Positions 18,235-26,372 of a stretch of 42,573 nucleotides of DNA are shown here, one piece after another (within the stretch, counting starts at the first letter, position 1; every line of letters begins with the position of its first letter). A program made the translations under genes and the position numbers. The notes beneath the pieces are model-generated. The model searched no databases. It saw only the letters and a list, made by a program, of their open reading frames with translations, and had not been told where the DNA came from. Origin of the DNA: Prevotella sp. (lineage in GTDB: Bacteria; Bacteroidota; Bacteroidia; Bacteroidales; Bacteroidaceae); assembly GCA_020026195.1 (NCBI GenBank), contig JAHHQW010000017.1, positions 1-42,573 of the forward strand, given 5' to 3'.

Positions 18235-18642
18235 ATATGTGTATGATGTATAAGTATTAGCAATACGGAAGCAAATAAATTCTTACTGTCTGTATAGTAT
18301 AGGTACTGTATTCTTAATTACCTGTAAGATTGCAGATAAACTTTTCTTCCTGCTTTTTTATTACATGCGCTACCTTGTTTTCTCTTATTTATGATGTGGT
18401 ATTGTTAGCCTGCGTAATAATCTTATCTGCCTTCTTATTTGTTTCTCGGTATATTTGTTTAGTGTCTGCATAATCGCCGAATTTAACCCTGTCAGATTGT
18501 GCCGCGCTGTTGTGATTAAGTCGATTTTATATATAGGGCAAATAAGAAATTAAGAGGAAGAAATAATAATTATAATCTCGTCTGTGTGAAAACTGATGTT
18601 AGAGTAAACGAGCAACTCTGACACCTTGACGTAAGGACAAAT
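18235..18642. other. AT-rich region without recognisable genes
   Basis: About 400 bases between two convergent terminators. No ORF with codon structure or a credible start was seen on either strand, and no tRNA-like fold or repeat. This is where a membrane beta subunit (OadB/MmdB type) would be expected for the leftward carboxylase operon, but no hydrophobic remnant of one is visible. Confidence 0.4.
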
Positions 18643-18677
18643 AAAAAAAGTCTGGCTCAGAAAGAACCGGACTTTTA
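18643..18677 (-). terminator. terminator of the methylmalonyl-CoA carboxylase operon
   Basis: AAAAGTCTGG (18646-18655) pairs with CCGGACTTTT (18667-18676) with one G-T wobble. On the minus strand the stem ends in a T-run (18649-18643), 24 bases beyond the biotin carrier stop. The symmetric A/T flanks could work in both directions. Confidence 0.88.
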
Positions 18678-18700
18678 TATCGATATTTGTGATTTAGATA

Positions 18701-19129
18701 TTATTCGATAACAACCAGAGGAGTATCTTCCATTACACTCTCGCCAGCAGCAACGAGCACTGCGGTAACAGTACCGTCTTTTTCAGCAGCGAGGTTGTTT
18801 GCCATCTTCATAGCTTCGAGGATAACAACGGTGTCACCCTTCTTAACAGTATCACCGACATTAACGCAGATTTCGTTTACAACGCCAGGCAGAGGAGCCT
18901 TTATAGCCTTGTTTACGTCGACCTTACCGTTTGAAGCAGGAGCAGCAGCCTTAGGAGCAGCTGGTTTGGCAGCAGGAGCCTCAGCCTTAGCGGCAGCAGG
19001 TTTTGCAGCCTTCTCCATCTCAACCTTATATTCTTCGCCGTTAACAGTTACAGAAGCAACATTATCTTTGATGTCGCCGATAGTAACAGCATATTCATTT
19101 CCGTTAATTTTGTATTTATACTCTTTCAT
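18701..19129 (-). CDS. biotin carboxyl carrier subunit of a methylmalonyl-CoA (de)carboxylase
   Basis: A 142-residue carrier. An N-terminal small fold (about 1-38, KYKINGNEYAVTIGDI), an Ala/Pro-rich flexible linker (about 41-66) and a C-terminal biotinyl domain (about 72-142) are visible. The biotinylation motif EAMKMAN puts the modified lysine at residue 108, 35 residues from the end as usual. The swinging biotin carries carboxyl groups to and from the MmdA carboxyltransferase in the same operon. It begins 2 bases after the stop of the 74-residue subunit, indicating coupling, and is the last gene before the terminator. A homolog of the MmdC/OadA biotin domain rather than fatty-acid AccB is inferred from context. 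Confidence 0.92.
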   Translation of the reverse strand: MKEYKYKINGNEYAVTIGDIKDNVASVTVNGEEYKVEMEKAAKPAAAKAEAPAAKPAAPKAAAPASNGKVDVNKAIKAPLPGVVNEICVNVGDTVKKGDTVVILEAMKMANNLAAEKDGTVTAVLVAAGESVMEDTPLVVIE

Positions 19130-19131
19130 AA

Positions 19132-19356
19132 CTATTTAATCTTTGGACATTTTGTCATTGACAGCTGATGACCGTTCCACTGTGATGAGTGCTGACGAAT
19201 AGTAATCATCCCTGCCTCTTTATCGTGTACGTTATATTTCTTCAGCGCTTCCCAGAGCATTTCTTCTGTGAAGGCAGCCTCTTCCTTAGCATTTCCGAGA
19301 TACTCGTGAAGTGCCATGGCTATTGCAGCATACACGTCGTTATTTATTTCTTTCAT
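19132..19356 (-). CDS. small OadG/MmdE-like subunit of the decarboxylase complex
   Basis: A 74-residue soluble-looking protein. Its core, VYAAIAMALHEYLG ... AGMITIRQHSSQWNGHQLSMTKCPKI, resembles the C-terminal part of sodium-pump decarboxylase gamma/delta subunits (OadG, MmdD) and the tiny MmdE of Veillonella, which help hold the complex together. It lacks the N-terminal transmembrane helix of OadG. It sits between the carboxyltransferase and biotin carrier genes, where an OadG-like gene is expected. The match is weak and by eye, so the family call is tentative; that it is a real coupled gene is well supported by spacing. Confidence 0.55.
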   Translation of the reverse strand: MKEINNDVYAAIAMALHEYLGNAKEEAAFTEEMLWEALKKYNVHDKEAGMITIRQHSSQWNGHQLSMTKCPKIK

Positions 19357-19388
19357 ATAACAATCTTTTTTTAATTGGTATCAAGAAT

Positions 19389-19436
19389 CCTGATTTCAGG
19401 CCATGCTCATTGGAGAGCAGGCCATGATAAATCAGG
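19389..19436 (-). other. nested stem-loop between mmdA and the small subunit gene
   Basis: An outer stem CCTGATTT (19389-19396)/AAATCAGG (19429-19436) encloses an inner stem TGCTC (19404-19408)/GAGCA (19415-19419), flanked by two direct copies of AGGCCATG. There is no T-run, so this looks like an intercistronic RNA structure rather than a terminator. It may affect mRNA stability or relative expression of the subunits. Confidence 0.5.
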
Positions 19437-19457
19437 TGATATTACCAAATTGTTAAA

Positions 19458-21011
19458 TTACATAGGAATGTTTCCATGCTTCTTGTCGGGCAGAGACTGA
19501 CGCTTGTTAGCAAGCTGAGCCAGAGCGCGGCAGATGCGGAAACGAGTGTTGCGCGGTTCGATGACATCATCGATATAACCGTATCTTGCAGCCTGGTAAG
19601 GATTAGCGAACATTTCTGTATATTCAGCTTCCTTCTCTGCAAGGAATGCCTTGGGATCTTCCTTAGTCTTAGCTTCTTTAGCTGAGAGAACGGCAACTGC
19701 ACCGGCAGCACCCATAACAGCGATTTCAGCTGAAGGCCAAGCATAGTTGAGGTCTGTACGTAACTGCTTGCATCCCATAACGATGTGACTTCCACCGTAG
19801 CTCTTACGCAGAGTAACAGTAACCTTAGGAACTGTAGCTTCACCGTAAGCGTACAGCAGCTGAGCACCGTGAAGGATGATGGCGTTGTATTCCTGACCTG
19901 TACCGGGAAGGAATCCGGGAACATCAACGAATGTTACGATAGGAATATTGAATGCGTCGCAGAAACGAACGAAACGAGCACCCTTGCGGCTTGAGTTTAC
20001 ATCGAGTACACCGGCATAGCACTGGGGCTGGTTGGCAACAATACCAACGCTCTGTCCGTTGAAACGAGCGAAACCAACGATGATGTTACGAGCAAACTTA
20101 GGCTGAACTTCGAAGAATTCGCCATTATCTACAGTTGCTTCGATAACTTTGTACATATCATAAGCCTTGTTAGGATCTTCAGGGATAATCTCGTTAAGAG
20201 AATCTTCCATACGGCTTACGGGGTCGTTGCATTCAACTCTCGGAGCTTCTTCCATGTTGTTAGAAGGAATGTAGCTCATCAACTTCTTAATCTGTGCGAT
20301 TGCCTCTTCCTCTGTAGAAGCTGTAAAGTGAGTAACACCGCTCTTAGAAGCATGTACAGAAGCACCACCAAGGTGTTCGGCATCAATGTCTTCGCCTGTA
20401 ACAGTCTTAACTACTTTCGGACCTGTAAGGAACATATAAGATGTATTCTCCATCATCAGAGTGAAGTCTGTCATAGCAGGAGAATAAACGGCACCACCGG
20501 CACAAGGACCGAAGATACCAGATATCTGAGGAATAACACCAGAAGCGAGGATGTTACGTTCGAAGATTTCGCCGTAGCCAGCCAGAGCATTGATACCTTC
20601 CTGAATACGAGCTCCACCTGAGTCGTTGAGACCGATGACAGGAGCACCCATCTTCATAGCCATATCCATGATCTTGCAGATCTTATCAGACATAGCCTCT
20701 GAGAGAGAACCACCGTTAACAGTAAAGTCCTGTGCAAATACATATACCAGACGACCGTCGATTGTACCAGAACCTGTTACTACACCGTCACCGAGGTAGA
20801 GTTTCTTCTCCATACCGAAGTTAGTACATCTGTGCAGCTTGAACATATCATATTCTTCGAAACTGCCCTTATCAAGGAGCATGTCGATACGTTCGCGTGC
20901 TGTGTATTTACCACGCTCGTGCTGCTTATCGATAGCCTTCTGGCCACCACCGAGACGAGCTTCCTCGCGTTTAGCTACGAGGGCCTTTATTTTCTCAATT
21001 TGTCTGCTCAT
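19458..21011 (-). CDS. mmdA: acyl-CoA carboxyltransferase subunit (methylmalonyl-CoA decarboxylase alpha / propionyl-CoA carboxylase beta)
   Basis: A 517-residue protein of the biotin-dependent carboxyltransferase family, two crotonase-like halves. Signatures: GKYTARERIDMLLDKGSFEE, VYVFAQDFTVNGGSLSE, GLNDSGGARIQEGINALAGYGEIF, the oxyanion/CoA loop GPCAGGAVYSPAMTDF, and in the second half VDVPGFLPGTGQEYNAIILHGAQLLYAYGEATVPKVTV and SYGGSHIVMGCK. It moves a carboxyl group between (S)-methylmalonyl-CoA/propionyl-CoA and biotin on the neighbouring carrier. With the epimerase upstream it belongs to the succinate-propionate route. No biotin carboxylase or sodium-pump beta subunit is present, so direction and energetics are open. 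Confidence 0.93.
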   Translation of the reverse strand: MSRQIEKIKALVAKREEARLGGGQKAIDKQHERGKYTARERIDMLLDKGSFEEYDMFKLHRCTNFGMEKKLYLGDGVVTGSGTIDGRLVYVFAQDFTVNGGSLSEAMSDKICKIMDMAMKMGAPVIGLNDSGGARIQEGINALAGYGEIFERNILASGVIPQISGIFGPCAGGAVYSPAMTDFTLMMENTSYMFLTGPKVVKTVTGEDIDAEHLGGASVHASKSGVTHFTASTEEEAIAQIKKLMSYIPSNNMEEAPRVECNDPVSRMEDSLNEIIPEDPNKAYDMYKVIEATVDNGEFFEVQPKFARNIIVGFARFNGQSVGIVANQPQCYAGVLDVNSSRKGARFVRFCDAFNIPIVTFVDVPGFLPGTGQEYNAIILHGAQLLYAYGEATVPKVTVTLRKSYGGSHIVMGCKQLRTDLNYAWPSAEIAVMGAAGAVAVLSAKEAKTKEDPKAFLAEKEAEYTEMFANPYQAARYGYIDDVIEPRNTRFRICRALAQLANKRQSLPDKKHGNIPM

Positions 21012-21053
21012 AATATTATATGATAATTATTTTATTTGTTATGAAGAACAATA

Positions 21054-21109
21054 AACAATGCCGGAAACCTTTACCTTAATATATGTATGTAAAAGTCTTC
21101 GGCATGTTT
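21054..21109 (-). other. stem-loop between mce and mmdA
   Basis: AACAATGCCGGAAAC (21054-21068) faces GTCTTCGGCATGTTT (21095-21109); the central CATGCCG/CGGCAT-type pairing is strong with small internal mismatches. On the minus strand it is not followed by a T-run, so it is more likely a processing or stabilising hairpin, or a weak attenuator, than a full terminator. Confidence 0.45.
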
Positions 21110-21118
21110 GTTATTTGT

Positions 21119-21523
21119 TTAGTGTTCGCAAAGTTCTGTAAGGATACCGCAAGCTGATTTCGGGTGCAGGAAAGCAATCTGCAGGTTCTCAGCTCCCTTG
21201 CGTGGAGCCTTGTCGATAAGGCGGATGCCCTTTTCATCGCATTCAGCGAGTGCGTTAGCTACACCATCTTCTACGCAGAAAGCAACGTGATGAACACCGT
21301 GATTGCCCTTGTCGAGCCATTTCTGTATTGTGCTGTCGGGAGATGTTGGTTCGAGAAGCTCAAGCTTTGTCTCACCGCATTTCAAGAAAGCAGTCTTAAC
21401 TTTCTGATCTGCAACTTCTTCTACTGCATAACATTTCAAACCTAAGATGTTTTCGAAATAAGGAAGTGCTTCCTCAATACTGGGAACTGCGATTCCCAAA
21501 TGTTCGATGTGTGATATTTTCAT
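21119..21523 (-). CDS. mce: methylmalonyl-CoA epimerase
   Basis: A 134-residue glyoxalase/VOC-fold enzyme that interconverts (R)- and (S)-methylmalonyl-CoA, linking methylmalonyl-CoA mutase to the decarboxylase. The start KISHIEHLGIAVPSIEEALPYFENILG, with its metal-binding histidine, the middle KLELLEPTSPDSTIQKWLDKGNHGVHHVAFCVED and the end IAFLHPKSACGILTELCEH contain the expected His, His and Glu ligands. First gene of the mce-mmdA-small subunit-biotin carrier operon, with a -7 element 40 bases upstream. Confidence 0.95.
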   Translation of the reverse strand: MKISHIEHLGIAVPSIEEALPYFENILGLKCYAVEEVADQKVKTAFLKCGETKLELLEPTSPDSTIQKWLDKGNHGVHHVAFCVEDGVANALAECDEKGIRLIDKAPRKGAENLQIAFLHPKSACGILTELCEH

Positions 21524-21563
21524 AATAAAATATATTGTTATTGTATTTCTACTTATATAGTTG

Positions 21564-21571
21564 CAAAGATA
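21564..21571 (-). promoter_or_regulatory. promoter -7 element of the mce-mmdA operon
   Basis: Minus strand TATCTTTG followed by C, a match to TAnnTTTG, 40 bases before the mce start. The -33 region is poor. Confidence 0.5.
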
Positions 21572-21610
21572 GATATATGTTTTGAATATACCTAATAAAT
21601 GTGGTATAAT

Positions 21611-21642
21611 TTTGTTAAAGCCGAATTTAATTACTATTTTTG
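21611..21642 (+). promoter_or_regulatory. promoter of the subtilisin-like protease gene
   Basis: TTTG (21611-21614), 20 bp, TATTTTTG (21635-21642): full consensus, 15 bases before the ATG at 21658. Confidence 0.75.
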
Positions 21643-21657
21643 TGACGATAAATCTGA

Positions 21658-23817
21658 ATGAAAATGCGAAACTTCCTTTTTATATTATTATCTGTATTTA
21701 ATGTTTTATTGCTCGGTGCACAGACTCATGTGTCATCTCTTTATAAGTTGTCGCCTTATGTGCGTAATATTGTAAAAAATGTTGAGTCTACCCGTAGCAG
21801 TAACCGCAAGCTGGTTACTTTCGTTTCAACGGAATCGGGGAATGATGATGTCCTGCGTGCTGCGGGATGTCGCGTAATTACGCGTATGGGTAATGTATAT
21901 GTAGTGGAGATTCCTCTGACATCGGTTGCTGAACTTTCGCTTAATGATGATATAAGGAGAATAGAGGCTGGTCGTTCGTGTACTGCGCTTCTTGACACAA
22001 CTTCGCACTGTATAGAGTATGACCGTGTATGGTCGGGTACGGGAATTCCGCGTGCTTACACAGGAAAGGGTGTGGTGATGGGAATAATGGATGTGGGATT
22101 CGATCTTACAAGTCCTAATTTTTATACACGTGACATGAGTGACTATCGCATACGTAAGTTCTGGGATATGCTCGCAACAGATAAAGACACTGCTTTCGTT
22201 GTAGGTCGCGAATATGTAGGACGTGATGCTATCCTTGCGCTAAAGCATTCTACAGACAATCTTATAATTTCACATGGCACTCATACACTTGGAATAGCTG
22301 CTGGCAGCGGTTACAATTCTAATTATGTAGGTGTAGCTCCGGAAAGCGAAATATGTCTTGTAAATAATGCGGTGGTCGAAGACTTACCGCTTATATCTCC
22401 TGAGGATGTAGACAAATACACTACAGCTACGGATGCTCTCGGGTTCAAGTATATTTTCGATTATGCTGAGTCTGTCGGCAAACCTTGTGTAATCTCATTC
22501 TCAGAAGGATCGCGCCAGCTTTTTGATGAAGATAATGTCCTGTTCTACGAAGCCCTTGAGTCGCTTGTCGGTCCGGGTAGGATATTGGTTGCATCTGCCG
22601 GAAATGACGGAAGCATGAAATATGTAATGCACAAGCCTGCTGCAAAAATGTCTGCCGGTTCTTTCGTTTATAGTCCGTACAAAGAGTGTACGCTGATTTT
22701 CAAGACAACGTCTGATTTCATCATCTCTCTTAATTGTTATGGTTCTAAGGGAGCTGAACAAATGATTATTTCGACCGAGCATGCAAGTAGGTCTGAGAAT
22801 AAGGAGTATAAGGTTCATCAGCAGTTTTCTGATGCTGTATATGATATAACCATCACGGCAACAACTTCTGCCTTTAGTCCTTCTGAAAAAGTCTTTGAAT
22901 TTCATATTAAGAGTGATGATCTTGTAGGCGCACGAGTCCCATTGTCATTAGAGATATTTGGAAACGATGATATAAAGTCTTATGCATTCAACAGTGTGTT
23001 TATGGAAAACAGTCTTGATCCAAAACTCTGTGACGGTACATCGCATGGAACTATCCTTACCCCGGCTTCTTCTCCGTCGGTTATTGCTGTCGGAGCGACA
23101 TCTTATCGTGCAGGTTTCGTAAATTATAAAGGTGAATATCTGACCTGGGACAATGGGTCTGATGGTGTGATAGCTCCGTATTCATCACTTGGTCCCACTT
23201 TCGATGGTCGCATAAAACCAGATGTCGTGGCACCTGGAACTAATGTTATTTCATCGTACAGCAGCTATTATATAGAAGCTAAGCCAGATGCTTTCGATAC
23301 TCAGAGTGATGTGACGCGATATGAATATAACGGCCGTACATATTCGTGGAATGCTAATACAGGAACTTCTATGTCCTCGCCGGTTGTTGGCGGCATAATA
23401 GCATTGTGGCTTGAGGCAAATCCAAATCTTTCACCTGATGACATTCGTGAGATATTGGATGTTACGTGCAGACGGGATTCGACACTGACATATCCGAATA
23501 ACACATGGGGAAGGGGAGAAATAAATGCTTATCGTGGTCTTTGTCATATTCTTGGCATAGATGGTATCGAGGGTATATCTTCTGAGGCTCGTGATTTCAG
23601 TCTTGTTCCTTCTGATGGTGGTTTCGATATATGCTTCAAGAGTGAACTTGCGTCTGACTGTACGGCAGATGTATTTTCTGTGGATGGTATACATGTTACT
23701 TCGCATCATGTTGTTGCGGGCACTTCCAAATATCATGTTGCATCTTCTCATGGTGTCTATGCCGTTCGTGTTCGTTATGCTGATGGCAGTTATCAGTCTA
23801 TGTTGGTAAGATGTTAG
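21658..23817 (+). CDS. secreted subtilisin-like (S8) serine protease with C-terminal sorting-like domain
   Basis: A 719-residue protein with a signal peptide (MRNFLFILLSVFNVLLLGAQ after two leading residues). A propeptide-like region precedes the S8 catalytic domain. The triad is visible: Asp145 in GIMDVGFD, His206 in SHGTHTLGIAAG and Ser571 in NTGTSMSSPVVGG, with the oxyanion Asn in VASAGNDG. About 150 residues between the Asn and Ser form a beta-rich insertion (FKTTSDFIISLNCYG onward). The last 70 or so residues (DVFSVDGIHVTSH ... GVYAVRVRYADGSYQSMLVR) resemble a type IX secretion type-A sorting domain, so cell-surface export is possible if the host has that system. It stands alone behind its own promoter; substrates are unknown. 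Confidence 0.9.
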   Translation: MKMRNFLFILLSVFNVLLLGAQTHVSSLYKLSPYVRNIVKNVESTRSSNRKLVTFVSTESGNDDVLRAAGCRVITRMGNVYVVEIPLTSVAELSLNDDIRRIEAGRSCTALLDTTSHCIEYDRVWSGTGIPRAYTGKGVVMGIMDVGFDLTSPNFYTRDMSDYRIRKFWDMLATDKDTAFVVGREYVGRDAILALKHSTDNLIISHGTHTLGIAAGSGYNSNYVGVAPESEICLVNNAVVEDLPLISPEDVDKYTTATDALGFKYIFDYAESVGKPCVISFSEGSRQLFDEDNVLFYEALESLVGPGRILVASAGNDGSMKYVMHKPAAKMSAGSFVYSPYKECTLIFKTTSDFIISLNCYGSKGAEQMIISTEHASRSENKEYKVHQQFSDAVYDITITATTSAFSPSEKVFEFHIKSDDLVGARVPLSLEIFGNDDIKSYAFNSVFMENSLDPKLCDGTSHGTILTPASSPSVIAVGATSYRAGFVNYKGEYLTWDNGSDGVIAPYSSLGPTFDGRIKPDVVAPGTNVISSYSSYYIEAKPDAFDTQSDVTRYEYNGRTYSWNANTGTSMSSPVVGGIIALWLEANPNLSPDDIREILDVTCRRDSTLTYPNNTWGRGEINAYRGLCHILGIDGIEGISSEARDFSLVPSDGGFDICFKSELASDCTADVFSVDGIHVTSHHVVAGTSKYHVASSHGVYAVRVRYADGSYQSMLVRC

Positions 23818-24012
23818 AATCTCGGTTTGACTCTGATTTATAAATTTTATATCTGGCGCATTTACTACATTTATAATCTTTGTGAGTATTATTACTAATT
23901 ATATTAAGATAAAAAAGATGTAGAAAAAGTCTGTTGGTCTTTAAAATGAATGATGTTAAAGGAACCAGTAGCTGGTGCTTCCAACGGATGTCACGCATTA
24001 TCACATTATAAT

Positions 24013-24052
24013 AAACGGCAGCTGATTTACTAAAGATTATCAGCTGCCGTTT
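24013..24052. terminator. bidirectional terminator between the protease and pabC
   Basis: A perfect 14-bp stem AAACGGCAGCTGAT (24013-24026)/ATCAGCTGCCGTTT (24039-24052) with a 12-nt loop, located between convergent genes. It lies only 5 bases beyond the pabC stop. T-rich tails are short on both sides. Confidence 0.75.
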
Positions 24053-24057
24053 GGTCT

Positions 24058-24654
24058 TTATCTTTTAAGTCTTGCTATGCAGGTACCAAAATCCATCATA
24101 GCATTGAAAAGCATTATTTCTGTATTGTCTGTGATGTCATCGGGATGTATGTCAGCTTCAATAATCAGTCCCTTATCAAGAAGACTGGCTCTACGCGTTC
24201 CTTTTAGTAATGGGAGACGAGGGGTTAGCCACTTACCTCTGACATATACAGCCACGTTAGTGTATGAAGTGTCGGTGATAAGGTTGTTGCGTATTATTAG
24301 GACTTCATCGCAATCGCCTTTTTGTGCTGCTAAAGATTGCAGACGTGTGCGATCGGAACTCTTATAAGAATAGTCGATGTTGTCGTCATAAACGAGATGC
24401 AGAAATTTTATATCTTTGGGTTTATAAGGAGCGTATGTTACTTCTGTAATGCCGTTGATTCCATATACAGCACGGATTTTAAGACAAGGCTCTTTAGCGT
24501 CGGGACTGACATAATCACGGAGATCTATATTGTCGTTGCATCCGAAAAGGTCGTGACGTGTATGGTTAAGTCGCTGGTTGTGGTAATCCATAAGACTGAT
24601 GATACCATTACATGAGCACATCGTCTCTACATAAGTGTTATCTGACGGGCACAT
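24058..24654 (-). CDS. pabC: aminodeoxychorismate lyase-like class IV aminotransferase
   Basis: A 198-residue PLP enzyme of fold class IV. Short for the family (E. coli PabC is about 270) but the core is there: HNQRLNHTRHDLFG near the start, the probable PLP lysine in DYSYKSSDRTRL (about residue 95), LITDTSYTNVAVYVRGKW, equivalent to the 'E-x-x-x-x-N' cofactor-binding turn with Asp in place of Glu, and the closing TPRLPLLKGTRRASLL. PabC splits aminodeoxychorismate to p-aminobenzoate and pyruvate for folate synthesis. Its start overlaps the 3' end of pabB by 17 bases, so they are translated from one message. Confidence 0.85.
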   Translation of the reverse strand: MCPSDNTYVETMCSCNGIISLMDYHNQRLNHTRHDLFGCNDNIDLRDYVSPDAKEPCLKIRAVYGINGITEVTYAPYKPKDIKFLHLVYDDNIDYSYKSSDRTRLQSLAAQKGDCDEVLIIRNNLITDTSYTNVAVYVRGKWLTPRLPLLKGTRRASLLDKGLIIEADIHPDDITDNTEIMLFNAMMDFGTCIARLKR

Positions 24655-25621
24655 AAACTTTCTCCTTTACCTCTTCGTACTCACGCTGGCAGTCGCTCAT
24701 GGCTGTAACGCCTCCTCCGGCCTTGAAATACAACTGACCATTCTTCTTGTCTATGAAACGTATCATGACACCGCTTTCCATTACGCCATCTGCAAACCAT
24801 CCCATAACGCCAGTGTAGAAATCGCGATAATAGTTCTCTGCTTCTTCGATTACTCTTACAGTTCTGCTTTTAGGAGCACCTGTAATGGAGCCTGCCGGAA
24901 GTTGCGAAAAGAGGATGTTGCCGATACGTGAGCAGTAATTATTCGGGAGTTGTCCGCATACTTCAGAACTTGTTTCAAGGATGCTTCCTTTTGATGTCTT
25001 TATCTTGTCTATATATCTGTAGCGTTTAGTGTGAACATCACTGGCTACCAATGAGATATCATTTGAAATAAGTTTAACGACATCGGCATGTTCTCTGATT
25101 TCCTTTTCATCTTCCATGAGGAGTCGCTCGGCATCAGGAAGAGTGGCATCAATTGTTCCCTTCATAGGATAAGAAGAAATTTCTCCTTCTTTATTAATAC
25201 GTACAAATATTTCAGGAGAAAAACATACCAGAAGGTCCTTTATCCACAATTTGAAGAGTGCTGACGAGCCATAATAAATGTCCTTTAATGAGAGGTCGAT
25301 GCTGATAGGCACGCGACAAGTGTAATTTACCAGAGAACTGTTGCCTGCCTCTATGTTCTGTTGAACAATGTCAAAGCCTCTCTTATAGTCCTTGAAAGAT
25401 GGGTAATCGGCTGTCATGACGGGCTGGGGAATGTCGTGCGGGCATCCGTCGTCGTTGGTATGACCATGAAATGAAAATAGCATTTCATCACGGTTGATGT
25501 TGCTTACAGGCTCTACTATGCAGCGTGTTTTATCATAGCTGCAAACAAAAATAAAAGGTACGCCTTCGCGACCATACTGGTTCATCAGGCGTACCGCTTC
25601 TTTTTCAGATTTGAATTCCAT
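24638..25621 (-). CDS. pabB: aminodeoxychorismate synthase component I
   Basis: A 327-residue chorismate-utilising enzyme that, with a glutamine amidotransferase (PabA), makes 4-amino-4-deoxychorismate. It contains mainly the C-terminal catalytic domain: FVRINKEGEISSYPMKGTID, KEIREHADVVKLISNDIS, the diagnostic PAGSITGAPKSRTVRVIEEAE loop, YRDFYTGVMGWF and YFKAGGGVTAMSD. The N-terminal tryptophan-pocket domain of full-length PabB/TrpE is mostly absent, as often in short Bacteroidetes versions. No pabA is in the window. Starts 9 bases after the SIMPL gene and overlaps pabC. Confidence 0.92.
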   Translation of the reverse strand: MEFKSEKEAVRLMNQYGREGVPFIFVCSYDKTRCIVEPVSNINRDEMLFSFHGHTNDDGCPHDIPQPVMTADYPSFKDYKRGFDIVQQNIEAGNSSLVNYTCRVPISIDLSLKDIYYGSSALFKLWIKDLLVCFSPEIFVRINKEGEISSYPMKGTIDATLPDAERLLMEDEKEIREHADVVKLISNDISLVASDVHTKRYRYIDKIKTSKGSILETSSEVCGQLPNNYCSRIGNILFSQLPAGSITGAPKSRTVRVIEEAENYYRDFYTGVMGWFADGVMESGVMIRFIDKKNGQLYFKAGGGVTAMSDCQREYEEVKEKVYVPVR

Positions 25622-25630
25622 TAATTAAAA

Positions 25631-26338
25631 TTAGTCTTTTAACGAATATGTTATCGTAGTGACCACACGGATTTCTTTAATATACGGTGTAGTCTCATCT
25701 TTATTTTCTATTGTAAACTGCCCCTGACTGGCATTTTCTATTTTGTCTATTTTGCTGTGACTGTTTTCTGCAAATTGTAATGCAGTCTTTTCAGCATTGG
25801 CAATAGCTTCTGCCATCATCTTTTCTTTATCCTTATTAAAAGAAGTATAATCGTAAGAGATAGAGGCTTCGTATCCTCCGTCTATGATTGCCACACCTTT
25901 CTCAAGCAGCTCTCCCTGACGTGCTATAAGCTGTCTGACCAGGTCTACATTCTTAGATGTTACCGTAATTGTTGAAGTAATGTTGTAACGGTATTTCTTT
26001 TCGCTTGAATAGTAAGTCTCTGTGTTATGGTCCATCAGCTCAGGAGCATTGATGTTGATCTCATCGTCCTTGAGTCCGCCAGCCTTGAGAAATTCTCTGA
26101 TTATCTGAGTTCTTTTGTTAATCTTATTGTATAATTCGGGAAGGTCGTTGCCAACTTCACGAGAGATGATAGGCCATGTAACCTTATCCGCCTTAACGGT
26201 CATTTCAGACAGTCCCTTTACTGTTACGACGCGTCCGCGATTTGCAATCTTCGTGAATCCCGACTGGATGAAAAATCCCAGTACAGATATACCTATGGCG
26301 ATAATAAATGCCGATATTATGCTCTTGTTCTTATCCAT
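25631..26338 (-). CDS. SIMPL (DUF541) domain exported protein
   Basis: I start at 26338 (MDKNKSIISAFIIAIGISVLGFFIQSGF), giving 235 residues with an N-terminal membrane anchor; the longer frame adds 29 implausible residues that cover the promoter. The rest is a SIMPL/DUF541 domain: VVTVKGLSEMTVKADKVTWPI, EYxx-like YNITSTITVTSKNVDLVRQLI, EASISYDYTSFNKDKEKMMAEAIANAEKTA, and EIRVVTTITY at the end. These periplasmic proteins are poorly understood, with roles proposed in envelope or oxidative stress. It is first in a tight operon with pabB and pabC, an association with no obvious functional logic. Confidence 0.85.
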   Translation of the reverse strand: MDKNKSIISAFIIAIGISVLGFFIQSGFTKIANRGRVVTVKGLSEMTVKADKVTWPIISREVGNDLPELYNKINKRTQIIREFLKAGGLKDDEININAPELMDHNTETYYSSEKKYRYNITSTITVTSKNVDLVRQLIARQGELLEKGVAIIDGGYEASISYDYTSFNKDKEKMMAEAIANAEKTALQFAENSHSKIDKIENASQGQFTIENKDETTPYIKEIRVVTTITYSLKD

Positions 26339-26364
26339 ATGAAATTTTCTATAAATTAATGTCA

Positions 26365-26372
26365 CAAATATA
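26365..26372 (-). promoter_or_regulatory. promoter -7 element of the SIMPL-pabB-pabC operon
   Basis: Minus strand TATATTTG (26372-26365), 26 bases before the ATG at 26338. No clear -33 box. Confidence 0.45.

Noticed and set aside
18961..19010. Repetitive GCAGCAGG-like DNA inside the biotin carrier gene
   Set aside because: It encodes the Ala/Pro linker typical of biotin carriers, not a repeat element or CRISPR.
23958..23980. Small ACCAG/CTGGT hairpin after the protease gene as a terminator
   Set aside because: The stem is short, lacks a T-run and lies 140 bases from the stop; the 14-bp hairpin at 24013-24052 is a much better terminator.
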